Made by a program: the position numbers and the translations under genes. Under the pieces are notes generated by a model. That model had not been told where the DNA came from. It was given only the letters and a program-made list of their open reading frames with translations, and made no database searches. A stretch of 64,000 nucleotides of DNA from Bog-756 sp963831535 (GTDB taxonomy: Bacteria; Actinomycetota; Acidimicrobiia; Acidimicrobiales; RAAP-2): NCBI GenBank assembly GCA_963831535.1, contig CAWHQP010000003.1, positions 124,001-188,000 of the forward strand, read 5' to 3'. Below are positions 9,424 through 18,537 of this stretch, in pieces; position 1 is the stretch's first letter; each line of letters opens with the position of its first letter.

Positions 9424-10202
9424 CTACTCGGGGGTGACATAGGCGGCGGTGATGCCGCCGTCGACCACGAGGGCCGACCCGGTCACGAACGAGGCGTCGT
9501 CCGAGGCCAGGAACAGGGCAGCCCGGGCGATCTCCTCGGGCCGGCCGAAGCGTCCGATGGGGATGTGCACCAGCCGTCGCTGGCGTCGCTCCGGATCGGC
9601 AGAGGAGTTCGGCGAGCAGGGGAGTCTCGATAGGTCCTGGACAGATGGAGTTGGCCCGGATGCCCTGTCGGGCGTACTCGACGGCCAGCTCGCGGGTCAT
9701 GGCCAGCACCCCACCCTTGGACGCGGTGTAGGCCATCTGGGCGGTGGCCGCGCCCACCAGGGCCACGAAGGAGGCCACATTGACGATGGAGCCGCCTCCC
9801 GAGGCCAGCATGGCCGGCACGGCGGCCCGGCATCCCAGCCATACCCCCTTCAGGTTGACCTCCATCACCTGGTGCCAGGTCTCCGGCGGGGTGTCGAGGA
9901 GCCCACCGTCGTCGGCGGGGAAGATGCCGGCGTTGTTGAACAGGACGTGCAGTCCGCCGTAGGCGTCCACCGCCCGGTCGATCATGGCCGCCACCTGGAT
10001 CTCGTCGGACACGTCCACGGTCACCGCGGTGGCGGTGCCGCCGCGGCGGCGATGTCGGCCGCCGCCGACTCGGCGTCGGTCCGCCCTTCACGTCGGCCAC
10101 CACCACCTGGGCGCCCTCGGCGGCGAAGAGGGACGCCGCCACCCGGCCGATGCCGCTTCCGGCGCCGGTGATCACCGCAACCTTGCCGTCCAGTCGTGCC
10201 AT
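9424..10202 (-). CDS. SDR family NAD(P)-dependent oxidoreductase, two frame breaks
   Basis: A classical short-chain dehydrogenase/reductase of about 259 residues. The start ATG 10202 follows a good GGGAGG ribosome site. Motifs in order: VAVITGAGSGIGR (cofactor TGxxxGxG), LFNNAGIFP (NAG), the catalytic Ser region VNVASFVALVGA, MAYTASKGG (YxxxK), and ICPGPIETPL. The frame breaks near 10050-10085 and near 9598 are extra bases; after the second the chain reads FGRPEEIARAALFLASDDAS and ends VVDGGITAAYVTPE. Its substrate is not visible. It sits upstream of the glutamine-synthetase-like gene on the same strand and probably shares its promoter. Confidence 0.82.
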
Positions 10203-10367
10203 CTCGGCCTCCCTGATCTCTCGCCCGGGTCCTCCCGCGGGCTCCGGACCCGGTCCGGCCCCAGCCCGGTCCCGCTCACGGCATGAACGAGTGAGGTCCT
10301 CGGTCGCGCCCGGGACCGGTGCACGGTCCGCACCTTATCGGTGCGCCACATCTGCGGTGGAATACTG

Positions 10368-11144
10368 ATGGCCGTGCCAGCGTCCGGTCCCCGCCCGCTC
10401 ATCGGGGTCACCACGTACCGCCAGACCACCTCGTGGTGGGCGTGGGAGCGCGATGCTGCGCTGGTGCCCGGCTCCTACCTCGACATGGTCGAGACGGCCG
10501 GGGGCGAGGCCCTCCTGATCCCGCCGCCGGGGGACGAGGCCGGACCGGCGCGACCTCGATCGCTGCGACCACCTGGCCTGGCGGCCCTCGACGGTCTGGT
10601 GCTCATCGGTGGCGGGGACATCGATCCTGCCCGCTACGGCGGCGACGCCGGATCCCCGGAACGGTGGCACCAACCGCCGGCGCGACGATCTGGAACTGGG
10701 GTTGCTGGCCGCGGCTCTGGCCGTCGATCTCCCGGTCCTGGCCGTGTGCCGGGGCATGCAGGTCCTCAATGTGGGACTCGGTGGCGATCTGGTCCAGCAA
10801 CTGCCCGACCGACTGGGTTCGACGCGGCACCAACCCCGTCCCGGTGCCTTCGGCTCGGTGGCCGTGCTCACCGAGGAGTCCGAGCGCGGTGAGGGCGCTG
10901 CTCGGTCCGCGGACCGAAGTCCTGTGCAGTCACCACCAGGCTGTCGACCGGCTGGGCCGTGGCCTCACGGTGACGGCCCGCAGCGAGGACGGTGTGGTCG
11001 AGGCCGTCGAGCTACCGGAGCACCGGTTCGTGGTCGGCGTGCAGTGGCATCCCGAGGAGACCGGAGACAGCCGGTTGTTCGAGGCACTGGTGGCCGCCGC
11101 CGCCGACCGCGTCGCCGGAGTCGCACCCCAAGGAGCCTGCATGA
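10368..11144 (+). CDS. gamma-glutamyl-gamma-aminobutyrate hydrolase family protein (PuuD-like), frame breaks
   Basis: A class I glutamine amidotransferase-type hydrolase that would cleave a gamma-glutamyl amide. It starts PLIGVTTYRQTTSWWAWERD; the middle holds LDGLVLIGGGDIDPARYGG, then LAVCRGMQVLNVGLGGDL with the nucleophile Cys; the end holds SHHQAVDRLG and FVVGVQWHPEET with the catalytic His and Glu. The reading frame steps forward by one near 10665, again near 10885, and once more before the stop. With these corrected the stop TGA at 11142-11144 overlaps the next start as ATGA. It is divergent from the SDR and ligase genes, leaving 165 bases for two promoters. Confidence 0.8.
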
Positions 11145-12535
11145 GCGATACGCACCATCGTGGTCAACCCGGCCACCGAAGAGGCCATCGCCGAGGTGCC
11201 GATCAGCGGTGTCGACGAGACCGACGACGCGGTGGCCCGATCGCTGGCCGCGGGGCCGGCGTGGCGGCAGCGTCGCCCCAGCCGACCGTGCCCGACTGCT
11301 TCGCCGGTTCGCGGCCCAGGTGGAGGAGCACGGGGAGGAGTTGGCCCAGCTAGAGACGGCCAACGTGGGCAAGGCCATCGCCGACAGTCGGGACGAGGTG
11401 GGCATGGTGGCCGAGGTGCTCTACTTCTACGCCGGAGCGGTGGACAAGCACCGCGGGGACACCGTGCCCGTGGCCGGTGGTGTGGACCTCACCTTCCACG
11501 AACCGCTGGGGGTGGTGGCGGCCATCGTCCCGTGGAACTTCCCTATCGCCATCGCCTCGTGGAAGATCGGGCCGGCCCTCGCCACCGGCAATACCATCGT
11601 GGTGAAGCCGGCCGAGATCACGCCGCTCACCGCCCTCCGACTGGCCGAGCTGGCCCTCGACGCCGGACTACCCGAGGGCGTCCTGCAGGTGGTGGCGGGC
11701 AAGGGGTCCGTCGTAGGCACCCGGCTCGTGGAGCACCCCGACGTGGCCAAGGTGGCCTTCACCGGATCGACCGAGGTGGGCCGGGACGTGATGAGCCGCG
11801 CCTCGGGCACGATCAAGCGGGTCACCTTGGAGCTGGGCGGCAAGTCGGCCTCGGTGGTCTTCGCCGACGCCGACCTCGAACGGGCGGCCTCAGCCACGCC
11901 CGGAGGCGTCTTCGCCAACGCCGGGCAGGACTGCTGTGCACGGAGCCGGGTGCTGGTGCAGCGCTCGGTCCTCGACCGGTTCCTCGGGCTGCTGGTCGAC
12001 GCGGTGGCCCTGTGGCGGGTCGGGGATCCCACCGATCCGGACGTCCAGATGGGCCCACTGGTCACGGCGGCCCAGCGGTCTAGCGTCGCGGGGTACCTGG
12101 GACCGGGCATGGGCGAGTCGGGCGGTGGGCCGGTGGAGGCCTTCACCGCCGGCGCCGTTCCCGACGGACCCGGGTTCTGGTTCCCCCCCACGGTGGTGGC
12201 CCCGGCCGACCCCGGATGGCGCATGGCCCGTGAGGAGATCTTCGGTCCGGTGGTGGCCGTGATCCCCTTCGAGGACGAGGAGGATGCTGTGCGTCTGGCC
12301 AACGACACGCCCTACGGACTGTCGGGCTCCATCTGGACGGGCGACGGGGCCCGAGCGCTCCGCATGGCCCGGGCGGTCCAGTCCGGGCAACCTCTCGGTC
12401 AACTCGCACAGTTCAGTGCGTGTGCAGACCAGCTTCGGTGGCATGAAGCAATCGGGGTTCGGTCGCGAGCTGGGCCTCGAGGCTCTGGCCTCCTACAGCG
12501 ATGTGAAGAACGTGTTCATCTCGACGGATGGTTGA
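11141..12535 (+). CDS. aldehyde dehydrogenase family protein (betaine/aminobutyraldehyde type), three frame breaks
   Basis: An NAD(P)-dependent aldehyde dehydrogenase of about 464 residues. Key parts: IVPWNFPIAIASWKIGPALA, the VAFTGSTEVGR cofactor loop, catalytic Glu in TLELGGKSASVVF, catalytic Cys in FANAGQDCCARSRVL, EEIFGPVVAVIPF, and FGGMKQSGFGRELG near the end. Extra single bases near 11155, 11275 and 12388 shift the frame by +1 each. In a gamma-glutamyl polyamine pathway this would be the PuuC step, oxidising gamma-glutamyl-aminobutyraldehyde; the neighbouring ligase and hydrolase support that, but substrate specificity cannot be read. Confidence 0.87.
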
Positions 12536-12646
12536 CGTCGTGATGCGGCCGCCGCCACCGGGAAGGGTCGGCCGCCGAGTGCTGCGCCGTGTCGACGCGG
12601 TGGGCGCCGGGGCGGCGAGCGCCGCGGCCGTCGACCCACCGACGCC

Positions 12647-13889
12647 GTGAGGATCCTGGTCGTCGCCAAGTTCTTCCCCTGGCCCTCCACCAACGGGGGT
12701 CATATTCGGATGGCCACGTCCATCGATGCCCTGAGCGAGCTGGGGGCCGTCGACCTCTTCTCCTTCTACGACCAGCGCCTCTACCCGCGGGGATCCGAGC
12801 CCGAACTGCCGGCCGGCGTGGACGTGGCCAGACTGGCGACGGCGCCCTACCCCCAGATCGGTGCACCGATGTCGTGGCGACCAGTCTGGCTGGCACGGGG
12901 CGGACTCCCGCTGGAGGTGGTCATGCGTCGTCGGGACCGCGCCCCCCGCTCGACGTTCGAGGCCTGGGCTCACCCGCACTACGACCTGGCGTGGTTCGCC
13001 ACCGCGCCGACCTACGAGTGGCTGGGCCGGCCTCACCTCGGAACGACGGTCGTCGACCTCGACGGGCTCGAGGGCCCGAGGGAGCGGCAACGGGCGCGGA
13101 TGATGCGGGCGTCACCGGGGCCCCGGGCCCTGGCCAGCACCGTCCGTGGCGCGTCAGCCGTGGCCCAGGCCCACCTGAACGCGCCGCGACTGGGATGCGT
13201 TCGAGCGGTCCGTCGCTGCCGACGTCGACCGGGTGGTGCTGTGCTCCGACGAGGACGTCCGGGGTTCCGGCCTGGCCAACGCCGTGGCCGTTCCCAATAC
13301 CTATCCGCAACCGGATCGGCCGGCCGGCGCCGGTCCGGCCGGACACCCCCCGTCGCTGCTCTTTCAGGGCACGTTCGACTACGGGCCCAATCTGGACGGA
13401 GCCGAATGGCTGACGCGGGAGATCGCACCGAGGATTCGCGCGCTGGTCCCGGGCGCGCGGATCAGGCTGGTCGGTCGGACATCGACCGGTGCGGACCGCC
13501 TCCACGCGCCCCCGGACGTCACCGTGGTCGGGCCGGTGCCGACGATGGAGGCGGAGTTGGCCCGGGCCGACGTGGCCGTGGTGCCACTGCGGTACGGCAG
13601 CGGTACCCGCATCAAGATCATCGAGTCGTTCGCCCACCGCGTCCCGGTGGTATCGACCACCGCCGGCGCCGAGGGTCTCGGCGTACGCGACGGGGTCCAG
13701 CTGCTGATCGCCGACGACGCCGATGCCTTCGCTAGAGCATGTCGGCGGCTGCTCGCCGAGCCCGACCTCCGCCGGGCCCTCGTCGACGCCGGGGAGGCCT
13801 GGTACCAGCAGCGGTTTGAACGGAAGGTGGCGCGGGAGTCGATCCGATCCATCGTCGCCGGGCTGGTGGATGAACCCCGTTCCCGGTAG
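12647..13889 (+). CDS. glycosyltransferase family 4, one frame break
   Basis: A GT-B glycosyltransferase of about 414 residues. It begins at GTG 12647 with RILVVAKFFPWPSTNGGHIR, the N-terminal acceptor-side fold. The C-terminal donor domain holds LLFQGTFDYGPNLDGAEWL, VVPLRYGSGTRIKIIESFA and PVVSTTAGAEGLGV, which include the GT4 EX7E-type region. An extra base near 13195 breaks the frame (residues read LNA, then RRDWDAFERSV). It is a clear paralogue of the gene at 56887-58124, which shares the GSGTRIKI and VVSTT-GAEGLGV blocks, though it lies 43 kb from the polysaccharide locus. The next SDR start lies inside its 3' end. Confidence 0.85.
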
Positions 13890-14688
13890 TGGGAGGCGGC
13901 CGCCCGCTACCGGGTCCGGCGGCGGGGAGCGACACGACGACCGGGTGGCCGTGATCACCGGTTCCAGCCGCGGGCTCGGTGCCGGCCTGGCCGAGGCCAT
14001 GGCCGCTCGGGGGATCCGTCTGGGGTTGTGCGCCCGATCCCGGCCGACCGCGCCGCCGTCGACCGAGTCGGTCACCGCCTCGGTCGACGTCACCGACGCC
14101 GCCGCTGTGGACCGGTTCACCGACGAGGTGGCGGCCCGGTTCGGACCCATCGATCTGTGGATCAACAATGCCGGCCTTCTGGCTCCGATCGGCCCACTGG
14201 CCGATGCCGATCCGGAGGAACTCCGTGCCAACATCGAGGTCAACGTGCTGGGCGTCCTGTATGGGAGTGCCGCCTTCGCCCGCCACGTGCGGACCAGGCC
14301 CGGTGGCGGTGTCCTGGTCAATCTCTCGTCCGGCGCGGCCACCCGTCCCTACCTCGGCTGGGCCGCCTACGGTGGGGCCAAGGCGGCCGTCGACATGATC
14401 ACCGAGGTGGTGGCCGGGGAGGAACGGACCGCCGGCCTGCGGTGCTACGCCCTCTCGCCGGGGTTGATCGACACCGACATGCAGGCGCTCATCCGCTCGG
14501 CCACGGTGAAGCAGTTCCCGGCCGTGGCCCGCTTCCGTCAGGTCCACGAGGAGGGTGCGTTCAACACACCGGCGTGGGTGGCGCGGTGGATCCTCGAGCG
14601 GCTCGTCGACGACGGCCCCTCTCGGGGAGCCGACTGGGGTCCGGGCCCCGAGGCCGGGGTGCGCCTGCGGGTGCCCGACGAGCACTGA
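13870..14688 (+). CDS. SDR family NAD(P)-dependent oxidoreductase
   Basis: An intact classical SDR of about 272 residues. The cofactor motif VAVITGSSRGLGAGLAEAMA lies near residue 26; then DLWINNAGLLAPIG, LVNLSSGAATRPYLGW, AAYGGAKAAVDM with the YxxxK pair, and ALSPGLIDTDM. The substrate is unknown. ATG 13870 overlaps the glycosyltransferase stop by 20 bases and gives a loose Gly/Pro-rich N-terminus; the GTG at 13945 just before VAVITG is an alternative. Overlap with the upstream gene suggests a two-gene unit. Confidence 0.82.
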   Translation: MNPVPGSGRRPPATGSGGGERHDDRVAVITGSSRGLGAGLAEAMAARGIRLGLCARSRPTAPPSTESVTASVDVTDAAAVDRFTDEVAARFGPIDLWINNAGLLAPIGPLADADPEELRANIEVNVLGVLYGSAAFARHVRTRPGGGVLVNLSSGAATRPYLGWAAYGGAKAAVDMITEVVAGEERTAGLRCYALSPGLIDTDMQALIRSATVKQFPAVARFRQVHEEGAFNTPAWVARWILERLVDDGPSRGADWGPGPEAGVRLRVPDEH

Positions 14689-14750
14689 GTCCCGGCCCAC
14701 GTCGCCGGTCGGGGCCGGAGCCAGTTAGCAGGCGGCGCCACGGGGTGGGG

Positions 14751-14756
14751 TATTTT
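14751..14756 (+). promoter_or_regulatory. -10 box TATTTT of a probable leaderless promoter
   Basis: TATTTT lies six bases before the ATG of the MMPL exporter, so transcription should start at or within a base or two of the start codon. No ribosome-binding site is seen. Confidence 0.55.
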
Positions 14757-14762
14757 CGCGTC

Positions 14763-17009
14763 ATGGCCACCACCACCGTCTCGTCGTTGGCGCCCGCGGA
14801 GCCGAGTCCCGCCGATCACCGGCCCTCTCGTCCGGCCGAGGAGAGCGGATTGGCCCGGATCGCCGGATGGTGCCACGACCACCGCTGGTGGGTACTGATC
14901 CTGTGGCTCGTGGCTCTGGTGGGCAGCAACGTGGTGGCCCAGGCGGCGGGCAGCAACTTCTCCAACAACCTCACCGGTGGCGCCCAACCGGTCCAGCAGA
15001 TCCTCGATCAGGCCTTCCCGGCCCAGAAGGGCAGTCCCGCCCAGGTGGTGATCACCTCCACCGGTGCCATCAACGCCACATCGGTACAAGAACGGACGGC
15101 CAGGATGGTGGCGGCGCTGCGTCCCCTGGCCCATGTGTCCGAGGTGGTCAGCCCGTTCACGGCGGCCGGGGCCCACCAGATCTCGACGGACGGGCACATC
15201 GCCTACGTGCAGCTGAACTTCGACGAGCTGGCCGGGAACCTGCCCCAGGCGTCGATCAACCAGGTCATCGCCACCGCCCAGTCGTTCGCCGCTCCCGGAT
15301 ACCACGTGGCCCTCGGGGGCCAGGCCATCAGTCTGGTGGCCGGCGGGAAGCCCGGCTCCAGTGAAGGCATCGGCATCCTGGCCGCCATCATCATCATGCT
15401 GCTGGCCTTCGGATCGGTGGTGGCCATGGGCCTGCCCATCATCACCGCGCTGTTCGGGATCGCCATCGCCTTTGCCCTGCTCGACCTGCTCTCCCATGTC
15501 ATCACCACCCCGACCTTCGCCCCGGAGATGATGGCCATGATCGGACTGGGTGTGGGTATCGACTACGCCCTGTTCATCGTGACCCGGTACCGCCAGGGGC
15601 TGGCCGAAGGCCGTACGCCACGCCAGGCCACCTCGGTGTCGCTGGCGACCTCGGGCCGGTCGGTGGTGTTCGCCGGTACCACGGTGATCCTCTCCCTCCT
15701 CGGCCTGTTCATCCTCCAGCTGCCCTTCATGCGGGGCCTGGCCGTGGGGGCCATCGCCGCCGTGGTGCTGGTCATGCTGGCCGCCATCACGCTGCTTCCG
15801 GCCATGCTCGGCTTCTCCGGCCTGGCCGTCGACAAGCTCCACGTCCCCGGCCTTCTCCAGAGCGCCGCCGAGCCCTCCCCTCGGGGCTTTTGGTACCGCT
15901 GGAGCCGGACCGTCCAACGCCATCCGATCCTCGCCGGCGGTGCTGCCTTGCTGTGCCTGCTGGTGCTGATCATCCCGTTCTTCTCGATGCGTCTGGCCTT
16001 CACCGACGCCGGCAACGACCCCACCACTTCCACCACCCGCCAGGCCTTCGACGCCCTGGCCACCGGGTTCGGGCCCGGGTTCAACGGGCCGTTGATCGTG
16101 GCCGCCTCGGTGCCCGATGGCCAGAAGGTCGCGGTCGACGCCCTCCAGAAGCGGGTGGCCGCCACCCCGGGCGTGGTGTTCGCCACCCCCGCCCAGTTCT
16201 CCGCTTCGGGCCACGATGCGGTGATCATCGCCTACCCGAGCACCGCCCCCCAGGCGGCCCAGACCGAGGCGCTCGTCCACACCCTGCGAGACGATGCCCT
16301 CCCCGCGGCCACGGCGGGGACCGGGGTGGTGGCCTACGTGGGCGGCGAGACGGCGGGATCGGTCGATGCCTCGGCCTACCTGTCGTCCCGGCTGGTGTGG
16401 GTCATCGCCGTGGTGCTCCTGTTGGCCTTCCTGCTCTTGATGGCGGTGTTCCGGTCGATTGCCATACCGGTGAAGGCGGTGGTCGTCAACATGCTGTCGG
16501 TAGGGGCGGCCTACGGGGTCATCGTGGCCGTGTTCCAGTGGGGCTGGCTTGGCGCCGTGATCGGCATCGGCGCCACTGGTCCCATCGACCCCTGGATCCC
16601 GCTCATGATGTTCACCATCCTCTTCGGACTCTCCATGGACTATGAGGTCTTCCTGCTCTCGAGAATCCGGGAGGAGTGGCGCCGCACGGGGGAAAACTCG
16701 AGTGCGGTGGCCGACGGGCTGGCCAAGACGGCACGGGTCATCACGGCCGCCGCCGCCATCATGGTCTGCGTATTCGGGTCGTTCGTGATCGGCGATCCCC
16801 TCCACGTGCTCAAGGTGTTCGGACTGGGCCTGGCCGCGGCCATCTTCATCGACGCCACGCTGGTCCGCATGGTCCTGGTCCCGTCCATCATGGAGCTCCT
16901 GGGCAGGGCCAACTGGTGGATGCCGTCGTGGTTGGACAGGGTCGTCCCCAACCTGGGCGTGGAGGTCGACGTGGCCCCGGTGGCCACGCCTGGTGGCGCC
17001 GCCGGGTAA
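14763..17009 (+). CDS. MMPL family RND transporter
   Basis: A 748-residue inner-membrane exporter of the MmpL/HpnN type, driven by proton flux and usually moving lipids or lipophilic compounds. It has the two-fold RND layout: TM1 (HRWWVLILWLVALVGSNVVA), a periplasmic domain (about 60-190), a five-helix block including MMAMIGLGVGIDYALFIVTR (GxxxDY motif), a second short TM and domain, then a second block with FTILFGLSMDYEVFLLSRIR. Both conserved Asp-Tyr pairs are present. It is intact and about the size of a small MMPL. No lipid-synthesis gene is adjacent; the acyl-CoA ligase 1.5 kb downstream may be functionally linked. Confidence 0.92.
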   Translation: MATTTVSSLAPAEPSPADHRPSRPAEESGLARIAGWCHDHRWWVLILWLVALVGSNVVAQAAGSNFSNNLTGGAQPVQQILDQAFPAQKGSPAQVVITSTGAINATSVQERTARMVAALRPLAHVSEVVSPFTAAGAHQISTDGHIAYVQLNFDELAGNLPQASINQVIATAQSFAAPGYHVALGGQAISLVAGGKPGSSEGIGILAAIIIMLLAFGSVVAMGLPIITALFGIAIAFALLDLLSHVITTPTFAPEMMAMIGLGVGIDYALFIVTRYRQGLAEGRTPRQATSVSLATSGRSVVFAGTTVILSLLGLFILQLPFMRGLAVGAIAAVVLVMLAAITLLPAMLGFSGLAVDKLHVPGLLQSAAEPSPRGFWYRWSRTVQRHPILAGGAALLCLLVLIIPFFSMRLAFTDAGNDPTTSTTRQAFDALATGFGPGFNGPLIVAASVPDGQKVAVDALQKRVAATPGVVFATPAQFSASGHDAVIIAYPSTAPQAAQTEALVHTLRDDALPAATAGTGVVAYVGGETAGSVDASAYLSSRLVWVIAVVLLLAFLLLMAVFRSIAIPVKAVVVNMLSVGAAYGVIVAVFQWGWLGAVIGIGATGPIDPWIPLMMFTILFGLSMDYEVFLLSRIREEWRRTGENSSAVADGLAKTARVITAAAAIMVCVFGSFVIGDPLHVLKVFGLGLAAAIFIDATLVRMVLVPSIMELLGRANWWMPSWLDRVVPNLGVEVDVAPVATPGGAAG

Positions 17010-17019
17010 CGTCGGCGGC

Positions 17020-17139
17020 ATGTCAGAACGTTCTCGCAAGGTTGCGAAACCCGCGGCCGCGCTCGGGGTGCTCGCCACCATGGCCAGTATCTGGTGGTTC
17101 GCCCTCCGGCCCCGGCGCAAGCACAAAGGCGACGCCTAA
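17020..17139 (+). CDS. 39-residue single-pass membrane peptide, unknown function
   Basis: A short open frame begins ten bases after the MMPL stop: a basic N-terminus (MSERSRKVAKP), one hydrophobic stretch (AAALGVLATMASIWWFALR) and a strongly basic tail (PRRKHKGDA). The charge pattern fits a small integral membrane protein. TAACGT lies seven bases before its ATG, but it overlaps the MMPL stop codon and may be chance. It could assist the exporter beside it, as many small membrane proteins do; this is inference. Codon use is GC-rich at third positions and resembles its neighbours. Confidence 0.5.
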   Translation: MSERSRKVAKPAAALGVLATMASIWWFALRPRRKHKGDA

Positions 17140-17223
17140 CCCCTCAGGGCCGTCACCGTCCCGGCCGACCGGTGCCAACCCGGCCCGGTGACTCCTTCGG
17201 CGGGGCAGAAATCGGCTGGCCGG

Positions 17224-17229
17224 TAACCT
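17224..17229 (+). promoter_or_regulatory. -10 box TAACCT of a probable leaderless promoter
   Basis: TAACCT lies six bases before the GTG start of the MFS gene, with no Shine-Dalgarno sequence. Confidence 0.5.
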
Positions 17230-17235
17230 CGGCTG

Positions 17236-18537
17236 GTGCCTCTGGCCTCCCTGCGCCCGCTCCGATCGCGGAACTTCGCACTCATCTGGTCGGCCGCCCT
17301 GGTGTCCAACGTCGGCTCGTGGATGCAGACCGTGGCCCTCGGCGTGCTCGTCTTCGCCCGCACCGACCAACCGGTCTGGACCGGCCTCGTGGCCGCGGCA
17401 GCCTTCGTCCCCATCGGTCTCCTCGCCCCGCTGGGTGGGGCCCTAGCCGATCGGCTGGACCGCCGACGGTGGCTGATCGTCACCACCGTGGCCGAGATGG
17501 CCTTCGCCACCGTGTTGGCCCTCCTGGCCGCCACGGGCCACGACCCGCCGGCCGTCCTGGTGGTGCTGGCTTTCTGCGGCGGGGCCTCGGGCGCCATCGG
17601 GTTCCCGGCCTTCCAGGCCATGGTGCCCGACCTCGTCCCCACCGAGGACCTCCTCGGTGCGGTCTCGTTGTCTTCGGCCCAGTTCAACCTGGGCCGGGTC
17701 ATCGGACCGGCGCTAGCCGGTCTGGCCCTCCTGACCCACGACTACGGGCTGGTGTTCGGGGCCAACGCCGCCTCCTTCGCCGCCGTAGTCGTGGCCCTGG
17801 TCATGGTCCGGCTGCCCAGGCCGGTACGGGCACCGAAGGAGTTGGGCCTGGTGGCCCGCCTGGCTGTCGGGGCCCGGGTGGCGGCCGCCGAGCCGGGGTG
17901 TCGTGCCGCCATCCAGTTGATCGCCGTGGTGGCCCTCCTGGCGTCGCCGTTCATCGCCCTTGTGCCGGCCATGTCCGGGGTGCTCGACCGCGGCGGCGTG
18001 AGCACGTCGGTGGGCACGGCCATCTTGGTCACCGCCCAGGGGATCGGTGCGGTGGCCGGTGCCCTCGTGCTGCCAACCCTCGCCGAGCGGGTGGGGCGAC
18101 GGGCCGTGGTCGGCGCCGCCCTCTTCGTGTTGCCCGTGCTGCTCGTGCTGTACGGTCTGGCCCCGACCCTGTGGTTGTCCGCCGTGGCCTTCCTCGCCGT
18201 GGGTGCGGGGTACATCGTCGTGCTGTCGGGGCTCAACACCGTGGTCCAGCTGCGGGCACCCGCCGCCGTGCGCGGTCGGGTCCTGTCGATCTACATGATG
18301 GGTCTGGGCATCATCTATCCCATCGGAGCGGTGCTCCAGGGCGGGCTGGCCGACCACGCCGGTGTGCGGACAGTGACCGTGGCCGGTGCGGCGATCATGC
18401 TGGCCACCATGGCGGCCATCGCCGTCTTCCACCCGTCCACCTTCACCGCCCTCGGCGACGGTTCCGCCCCGACCGTGGCCGGGGCCACGGTCGTCAGGCC
18501 CACCGACTCCCTCCACCTCACCGAGGAGTGCCCGTGA
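17236..18537 (+). CDS. MFS transporter (EntS/MFS_3-like exporter)
   Basis: A 433-residue polytopic membrane protein of the major facilitator superfamily. It opens PLASLRPLRSRNFALIWSAALVSNVGSWMQT, typical of the enterobactin-exporter-like MFS_3 group. The A-motif-like loop is GGALADRLDRRRW between TM2 and TM3. About 12 hydrophobic segments follow, with a second-half loop LPTLAERVGRRAVVG. The cargo is unknown. The last codons overlap the GTG of the acyl-CoA ligase downstream by four bases, so the two are cotranscribed and probably act on the same class of compound. Confidence 0.88.
   Translation: MPLASLRPLRSRNFALIWSAALVSNVGSWMQTVALGVLVFARTDQPVWTGLVAAAAFVPIGLLAPLGGALADRLDRRRWLIVTTVAEMAFATVLALLAATGHDPPAVLVVLAFCGGASGAIGFPAFQAMVPDLVPTEDLLGAVSLSSAQFNLGRVIGPALAGLALLTHDYGLVFGANAASFAAVVVALVMVRLPRPVRAPKELGLVARLAVGARVAAAEPGCRAAIQLIAVVALLASPFIALVPAMSGVLDRGGVSTSVGTAILVTAQGIGAVAGALVLPTLAERVGRRAVVGAALFVLPVLLVLYGLAPTLWLSAVAFLAVGAGYIVVLSGLNTVVQLRAPAAVRGRVLSIYMMGLGIIYPIGAVLQGGLADHAGVRTVTVAGAAIMLATMAAIAVFHPSTFTALGDGSAPTVAGATVVRPTDSLHLTEECP

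Noticed and set aside
10361..10366. AATACT before the PuuD-like ATG as a leaderless -10 box
   Set aside because: Only one base separates it from the ATG, too close for a -10 element of that start codon.
14538..17126. An 862-codon open frame on the minus strand, opposite the MMPL gene
   Set aside because: It is His/Gly/Asp-rich with no domain, and exists because GC-rich third positions remove stops on the opposite strand. The plus strand encodes a full MMPL protein.
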